64,000 nucleotides of DNA, from contig NZ_PVTD01000007.1 in assembly GCF_003003255.1 (NCBI RefSeq), positions 62,001-126,000 of the forward strand, given 5' to 3'. The stretch comes from Aliiruegeria haliotis (lineage in GTDB: Bacteria; Pseudomonadota; Alphaproteobacteria; Rhodobacterales; Rhodobacteraceae). Positions 60,237-64,000 of the stretch are shown piece by piece. The notes under the pieces were generated by a model. It made no database searches. It saw nothing but the letters and a program-made list of their open reading frames with translations, and had not been told where the DNA came from. Each line of letters opens with the position of its first letter. The first letter of the stretch is position 1. A program made the translations under genes and the position numbers.

Positions 60237-61376
60237 ATGCAGGACTACACAACCGATCCCTCGATACGCATCACCGATGCCATCGCCCATCCTCTTACCC
60301 AGAAGATGCCCCGCCCCACCATTACCTCATGGGGCACCTACAGCACGGTGTCGCTGGTGCTGGTCGAGGTCCGCACCGATGCGGGGCATGTAGGTGTCGG
60401 CGAAACGCTGGCCCGGTTCGCGCCACGCGCCTATTGCGACCTGATCGAAACCGCCCTGAAACCAAGACTGGTCGGCCAATCGCCGTTCGACATCTCCGCC
60501 CATTGGCACTCTATGCGCCGAGCCCTGTCAGGCCGCTCTGGAGGCATGTTGTTCGAAGCCATCTCCGGCGTCGATATCGCACTTTGGGACATTCTTGGCA
60601 AAGCAGCAGGGCTGCCCGTCTGGGCCTTGCTTGGCGGGGTCGGCCGCAAGCAGGTCGATGTCTACGCGGCAGCGGTGAACTGGGGCGACGACGCGCAGGC
60701 CGATGCCGAGCTGGACAGCTACATCGAACGTGGCTTCTCCCGGATCAAGGTGAAGATGGCCCGCCCTGTTGATGAAGCCTGCCGGCGGATCGAGCGCATG
60801 CGCAAGCGCGCGGGCGACGGTGTCGGCCTGTGTGTCGATGCCAACTGGGCCTACGAGCTTGACGAAGCGGTGGAAGTCGGGCGCGCACTCACGGCCAATG
60901 GCTATGACTGGTTCGAAGAGCCCCTGAAACCCGAGGACGAGGCCGGCTACGAGGCGCTGCGCGCCCAATGCGGCACGCCGCTGGCCGGTGGCGAAAGCAA
61001 CTACACCACCGATCAGGCTGTCCGACTGGTTGCCGGACGCACGCTTTCGGTGCTCCAGCCCGATGTCGCCCGGGCCGGCGGCATCACCGAAACCCGACGG
61101 ATGGCCGATCTTGCCCAGACCTTCAACGTCGCCTATGCGCCGCATATCGGCATGTCCGGCATCGTTTGCGAGACGGCCTCCGTGCACCTCGCCGCCGCCA
61201 TGCCCGCCTTCCGCGTGATGGAATGCGAATGCGACGAAAGCCCGTTCAAGACCCAACTGGCCGATCTGCCCCCCGGCTGCCTGAGGCAGAAGGGCGGACA
61301 GGTCTCTGTGCCAAAGGGCCCGGGGCTCGGGATCGAAATCGACTGGGATGCGGTACGTGCGTTGCGTGACGGCTGA
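60237..61376 (+). CDS. Mandelate racemase/muconate lactonizing-type dehydratase 2
   Basis: 379 aa, a diverged tandem copy of the previous gene with matching landmarks: RIKVKMARP, CVDANWAYEL, WFEEPLKPED, AGGESNYTTDQ and APHIGMSGIVCE. The shared opening pattern (RITDAIAHPLTQKMPRPT) shows a duplication. Both keep all catalytic residues, so each is probably active, perhaps on epimeric acids or in sequential steps. Confidence 0.9.
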   Translation: MQDYTTDPSIRITDAIAHPLTQKMPRPTITSWGTYSTVSLVLVEVRTDAGHVGVGETLARFAPRAYCDLIETALKPRLVGQSPFDISAHWHSMRRALSGRSGGMLFEAISGVDIALWDILGKAAGLPVWALLGGVGRKQVDVYAAAVNWGDDAQADAELDSYIERGFSRIKVKMARPVDEACRRIERMRKRAGDGVGLCVDANWAYELDEAVEVGRALTANGYDWFEEPLKPEDEAGYEALRAQCGTPLAGGESNYTTDQAVRLVAGRTLSVLQPDVARAGGITETRRMADLAQTFNVAYAPHIGMSGIVCETASVHLAAAMPAFRVMECECDESPFKTQLADLPPGCLRQKGGQVSVPKGPGLGIEIDWDAVRALRDG

Positions 61377-61412
61377 CCGCATCGACGACCCGTGCAAGCA
61401 GAAGGAACTGAA

Positions 61413-62291
61413 ATGGATACTGAAACCCTTGTCACAGCGTTGCGGCGGGCAGACCCACGTCTCAGCCGCTTCAATCCGCTTTCCCGAATTTACAGTCACG
61501 ACGAATTCCTCAACGGGTTCTGCGGCTGGTCGCAGCTGGTTGGCAACTACGAGGATACGCTCGACTCGATGCACCCGGGCTATGCACAGCACCTCAGCCC
61601 GATGCTATCGACGCTCGGCCATTGGGATGCAGGCTCGCATGGCCCGCTGAACGACGGCCATGCGCTCAAAATCGCCACCCGCCCGCGCCGCGGTGCGCAG
61701 AATGTCGCCCTGAAGCGTCAGACATTCAGGGAGGCCGGAAAGATCCGTTTCGAGGCCTATTTCACGTTCAAGCCCGAAGCTTGCGAACTTCAGCTTTCCG
61801 AAGCCGACGTGCGTTCGGTAGGGTTCCTGTTCGATCTTCAAAGCGGAGATACCGCGTCGAATCCCGAACGCGTCATGCCGCACCTTCGTTTCCTGAATGC
61901 GCTTGACGGAGAGCATATCCAGAAATGGCAATTCAAACGGGACACTGCGTTCCGCCCGATCGGTGACGGCACAAAGACAGTGACGCACTACCATTTGTCG
62001 CCCGAGAACTGGGAAGATCTGCCAGGTGGTGAGCAGCGACTTTGCTACAACGAGATCCCGACCAAGGTGAACTGGACCTACCTGTGTTTTGATTTCGACC
62101 TCGCGTCGATGCAGGCGCTTTCATTCCGCTGCAATGACCGTGAATTCGATCTGTCGGGGTTCGAGTCGATCCACATTCCGGCGATGAAGAACCTCTGGTG
62201 CATGCTGAATGTCTGCGTCTTTGCCGAAACCGATACTGACAAACGGGCCTTCCTCTACATGGATTCTGCCTGCATCTCCGGAGATTTCTGA
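61413..62291 (+). CDS. Unrecognised 292-aa protein of the dehydratase locus
   Basis: Start MDTETLVTALRRADPRLSRF behind AAGGAAC. No signal peptide or membrane helix. Strand-rich with many aromatic residues (RIYSHDEFLNGFCGWSQLVG, FREAGKIRFEAYFTFK, WTYLCFDFDLASMQALSFRC and FLYMDSACISGDF), so a beta-sandwich of carbohydrate-binding type is likely. It overlaps the next gene by one base (TGATG). Not a known enzyme to me; a sugar-binding or mutarotase/isomerase role would fit but is a guess. Confidence 0.7.
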   Translation: MDTETLVTALRRADPRLSRFNPLSRIYSHDEFLNGFCGWSQLVGNYEDTLDSMHPGYAQHLSPMLSTLGHWDAGSHGPLNDGHALKIATRPRRGAQNVALKRQTFREAGKIRFEAYFTFKPEACELQLSEADVRSVGFLFDLQSGDTASNPERVMPHLRFLNALDGEHIQKWQFKRDTAFRPIGDGTKTVTHYHLSPENWEDLPGGEQRLCYNEIPTKVNWTYLCFDFDLASMQALSFRCNDREFDLSGFESIHIPAMKNLWCMLNVCVFAETDTDKRAFLYMDSACISGDF

Positions 62292-62623
62292 TGGCGACCG
62301 AGTTTACTGCAATCATCGCCCGAAACGAACCCTGGCAAGAGACGGGCGCGACGGAGCCCTACGAGGCCGGCTGGGCCCGCGAGGCCGTGATTTATGCCCG
62401 ATCCCTCAAGCCAGCCAGCGGCGCCGGACTGACAGCACGCGTACAGATGTCGCCGGACGGGATACGTTGGGTGGACGAGGGCACGGTGCTTGAGATTCCG
62501 GAGGACTGCGAGACGGTGGCAATGGCCCGGGTTGCGCATTTTGGCAACTGGCTGCGGCTCTCGGCGGATCTCGGGGACGGCGGCCACTGCTGCCTGCTCT
62601 TGACATTGCACCTCAAGGATTGA
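62291..62623 (+). CDS. Unrecognised 110-aa protein paired with the 292-aa protein
   Basis: MATEFTAIIARNEPWQETGA start, beta-strand pattern throughout (LTARVQMSPDGIRWVDEGTV, TVAMARVAHFGNWLRLSADL, CCLLLTLHLKD). It resembles a small jelly-roll or fibronectin-like unit. Overlap with the preceding gene by one base suggests a stoichiometric partner. Ends 13 bases before the lactonase gene. Confidence 0.65.
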   Translation: MATEFTAIIARNEPWQETGATEPYEAGWAREAVIYARSLKPASGAGLTARVQMSPDGIRWVDEGTVLEIPEDCETVAMARVAHFGNWLRLSADLGDGGHCCLLLTLHLKD

Positions 62624-62636
62624 GGGCGCGCCGCAG

Positions 62637-63509
62637 ATGGCACTGCCCGAAATCGATATCCTCCCGCTGACACCGAACGCTGTCGGCGAGGGCATCCTGT
62701 GGTGTGAGCATAGCCAAAGCCTCTGGTGGGTCGATATCCGGGCGCCGAGCCTGCATCGGTTCTGGCCAGAGACTGGCCGGTCTGAGCACTGGGAGATGCC
62801 GCAGACCATCGGCTGCCTCGCCCTCACCGAGGCAACCGGGATCATCGTGGCGTTGAAGGCGGGTCTTCACCTGTTTGACCCGGAGAGCGGGGCGTTGAGC
62901 CTGCTCACGTCCCTTGCCGGCGAACCGCCCGGCAACCGGCCGAACGACGGCGCGGTCTCACGATCGGGGCGGTTCTTTGTGGGCACCATGCCGGAACACG
63001 ACCGCTCGAAACCGACAGGCCAGGTCCATCGCCTCGACGGTACGGTGGCGCGGCCGCTGCTGGGTGGGCTTCACATCACCAACGGGCTCGCTTTCAGCCC
63101 GGATGATCGCACTGCCTATCTCTCCGACTCCTGGCCCGACGTTCAAACGATCTGGGCGTTCGACCACGATCCCGAGGACGGCGCGCTCTCAGGCCAGCGC
63201 CTGTTTTTCGACTGCGCGGCTACCGCCGGCAGACCCGACGGCGCATGCGTCGACACGGATGGTTGCTACTGGATGGCCGGTGTCGGCGGCAGCGAGGTTT
63301 TGCGCATCACGCCGAAGGGAGACGTCGACCGCCGCATCCCACTTCCGGTGTCAATGCCGACCAAGCCCTGCTTTGGCGGCCCGGATCTGCGGACGCTCTT
63401 CATCACCAGCATCGGCCTGAATTCCAATGCACCAAGCCCCGACGGGCGTGTCATTGCAATAGATGCAGGGTTTCAGGGGGTTCCCGAAGCTAGATGCGCA
63501 GTGCCCTGA
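62637..63509 (+). CDS. SMP-30/gluconolactonase family lactonase
   Basis: 290 aa, standard length. Metal and catalytic residues of the six-bladed propeller: NAVGEGILW (Glu ligand), RPNDGAVSRSGRFFVGTM, HITNGLAFSPDDRTAYLSDS (Asn ligand, Asp) and RPDGACVDTDGCYWMA. Hydrolyses a sugar lactone to the aldonic acid, linking the SDR dehydrogenase with the enolase-family dehydratases of this locus. An IS6 relic follows soon after. Confidence 0.92.
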   Translation: MALPEIDILPLTPNAVGEGILWCEHSQSLWWVDIRAPSLHRFWPETGRSEHWEMPQTIGCLALTEATGIIVALKAGLHLFDPESGALSLLTSLAGEPPGNRPNDGAVSRSGRFFVGTMPEHDRSKPTGQVHRLDGTVARPLLGGLHITNGLAFSPDDRTAYLSDSWPDVQTIWAFDHDPEDGALSGQRLFFDCAATAGRPDGACVDTDGCYWMAGVGGSEVLRITPKGDVDRRIPLPVSMPTKPCFGGPDLRTLFITSIGLNSNAPSPDGRVIAIDAGFQGVPEARCAVP

Positions 63510-63599
63510 CAGGGTGGTGTCGGACCACTCGACGTTGTCTCTGCAAGGTCAGGATCGCGGTCTCCTATGCCGTGCCGAGGTGACACGACACGGCAAGGT

Positions 63600-64000
63600 G
63601 GACTGTACGGTTCTTTCCCGGGGGCCTTTGGCTGAGGGGGCGCTCCGCTCCGGAATTGAATGATCGAAGCCACAGGAGTGAACAGCGGCAAACGACTGGA
63701 GACTTCGCATCCGCCGGAGCCGGAGCATCGTCCACTCTCGTCGCCGGAACAACTGGTGTGAGCTTTCGACCCATTTGTTGAACAAACTGCCCGTTTACTC
63801 GCAGTTTGCCACTCCTTTCATCTTTCACGAAGCGCCGCAGGACCGCTGGTACGGGTCATGAAGTCATCCGCCCAGACGTGGCGCTTCAGCGATCTGCTGA
63901 GAAGTTTCAATGCCGCCTCTTGGTCACGAAGCTCTCAAGGACATCGCGCTCGTGGTCGACGGCCCGCCACAGGTAGTGCCGCTCTCCGTTGATCTCCACG
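63600..64000 (-). mobile_element. IS6-family transposase relic 3 (continues past the right edge)
   Basis: Reading leftwards from the edge the minus strand gives VEINGERHYLWRAVDHERDV then LESFVTKRRH, followed by a stop. A shifted frame continues AALKLLSRSLKRH, and a third (63785-63627) gives NKWVESSHQLFRRREWTMLR and MRSLQSFAAVH. This is the IS6/IS26 transposase order from the first catalytic strand to the C-terminus (third-motif Glu kept in VESSH), broken by at least two frameshifts. Inactive unless the break is a sequencing artefact. Confidence 0.8.

Noticed and set aside
1-64000. CRISPR arrays, tRNA or rRNA genes, riboswitches, replication origins
   Set aside because: Looked for by eye; no regularly spaced repeats, cloverleaf sequence or iteron cluster was found. 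A covariance-model scan could still find small RNAs.

Overview
The window is GC-rich, densely coded DNA that looks like a marine alphaproteobacterium of the Rhodobacterales (Roseobacter-type). The evidence is the PhyR/NepR general stress system with EcfG-type promoters, a GTTC-N7-GTTC SOS box, TRAP and UgpC-type ABC transporters, sulfatases and sugar-acid catabolism. This placement is inferred from gene content. I saw no rRNA, tRNA or CRISPR array, and no replication or conjugation genes.

Region 1 (1-24.7 kb) is an envelope, stress and DNA-damage region. It holds an AI-2E transporter end, an operon of an unknown protein, an MscS channel and a FAD/NAD(P) protein, then CsbD, DUF892, a 51-aa hydrophilic protein, a UdgX/radical-SAM DNA repair pair, a sulfotransferase-GT90 fusion, a DUF533/TerB-like protein, an FNT channel, a Crp/Fnr regulator, nepR-histidine kinase facing phyR, CreA, ExoD, YihY, a 22-aa membrane peptide, DUF202, FUSC, an 87-aa SAP-like protein, and a host-attachment-type protein with a 69-aa partner. 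I found nine GGAAC-N16-[C/T]GTT promoters here, eight of them exact GGAAC-N16-CGTT. Two of these overlap head-on between nepR and phyR. Much of the region therefore looks like a clustered EcfG regulon beside its own phospho-switch, although no ecfG sigma gene is in the window. The repair pair instead carries an SOS box overlapping a promoter that seems to start transcription at the ATG.

Region 2 (25-30 kb) holds an IS3 relic, an AraC-type regulator divergent from a secreted arylsulfatase, and two small secreted proteins.

Region 3 (31-42 kb) is a LacI-regulated glycoside locus: sugar isomerase-like protein, FGGY kinase, LacI regulator with two palindromic operators, a complete ABC sugar importer, and a GHL6/GH42-trimerisation-like hydrolase.

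Region 4 (43-51.4 kb) is a complete sialic acid catabolic locus: nanA divergent from a chain of nanR, siaPQM (TRAP), nanE, nanK, nagB and nagA, most of which overlap by ATGA.

Region 5 (51.7-63.5 kb) is a second sugar-acid locus: sulfatase, ABC importer, SDR dehydrogenase and GntR regulator on the minus strand, divergent from two tandem enolase-superfamily dehydratases, two unrecognised proteins and an SMP-30 lactonase. Together they suggest desulfation, uptake, oxidation, lactone hydrolysis and dehydration of an unidentified sugar.

Decayed transposases mark the boundaries. Two IS3 relics lie at 11.2-12.1 and 25.0-25.4 kb. Three IS6-family relics, all on the minus strand, lie at 30.6, 42.1 and 63.6-64.0 kb and bracket the catabolic blocks.
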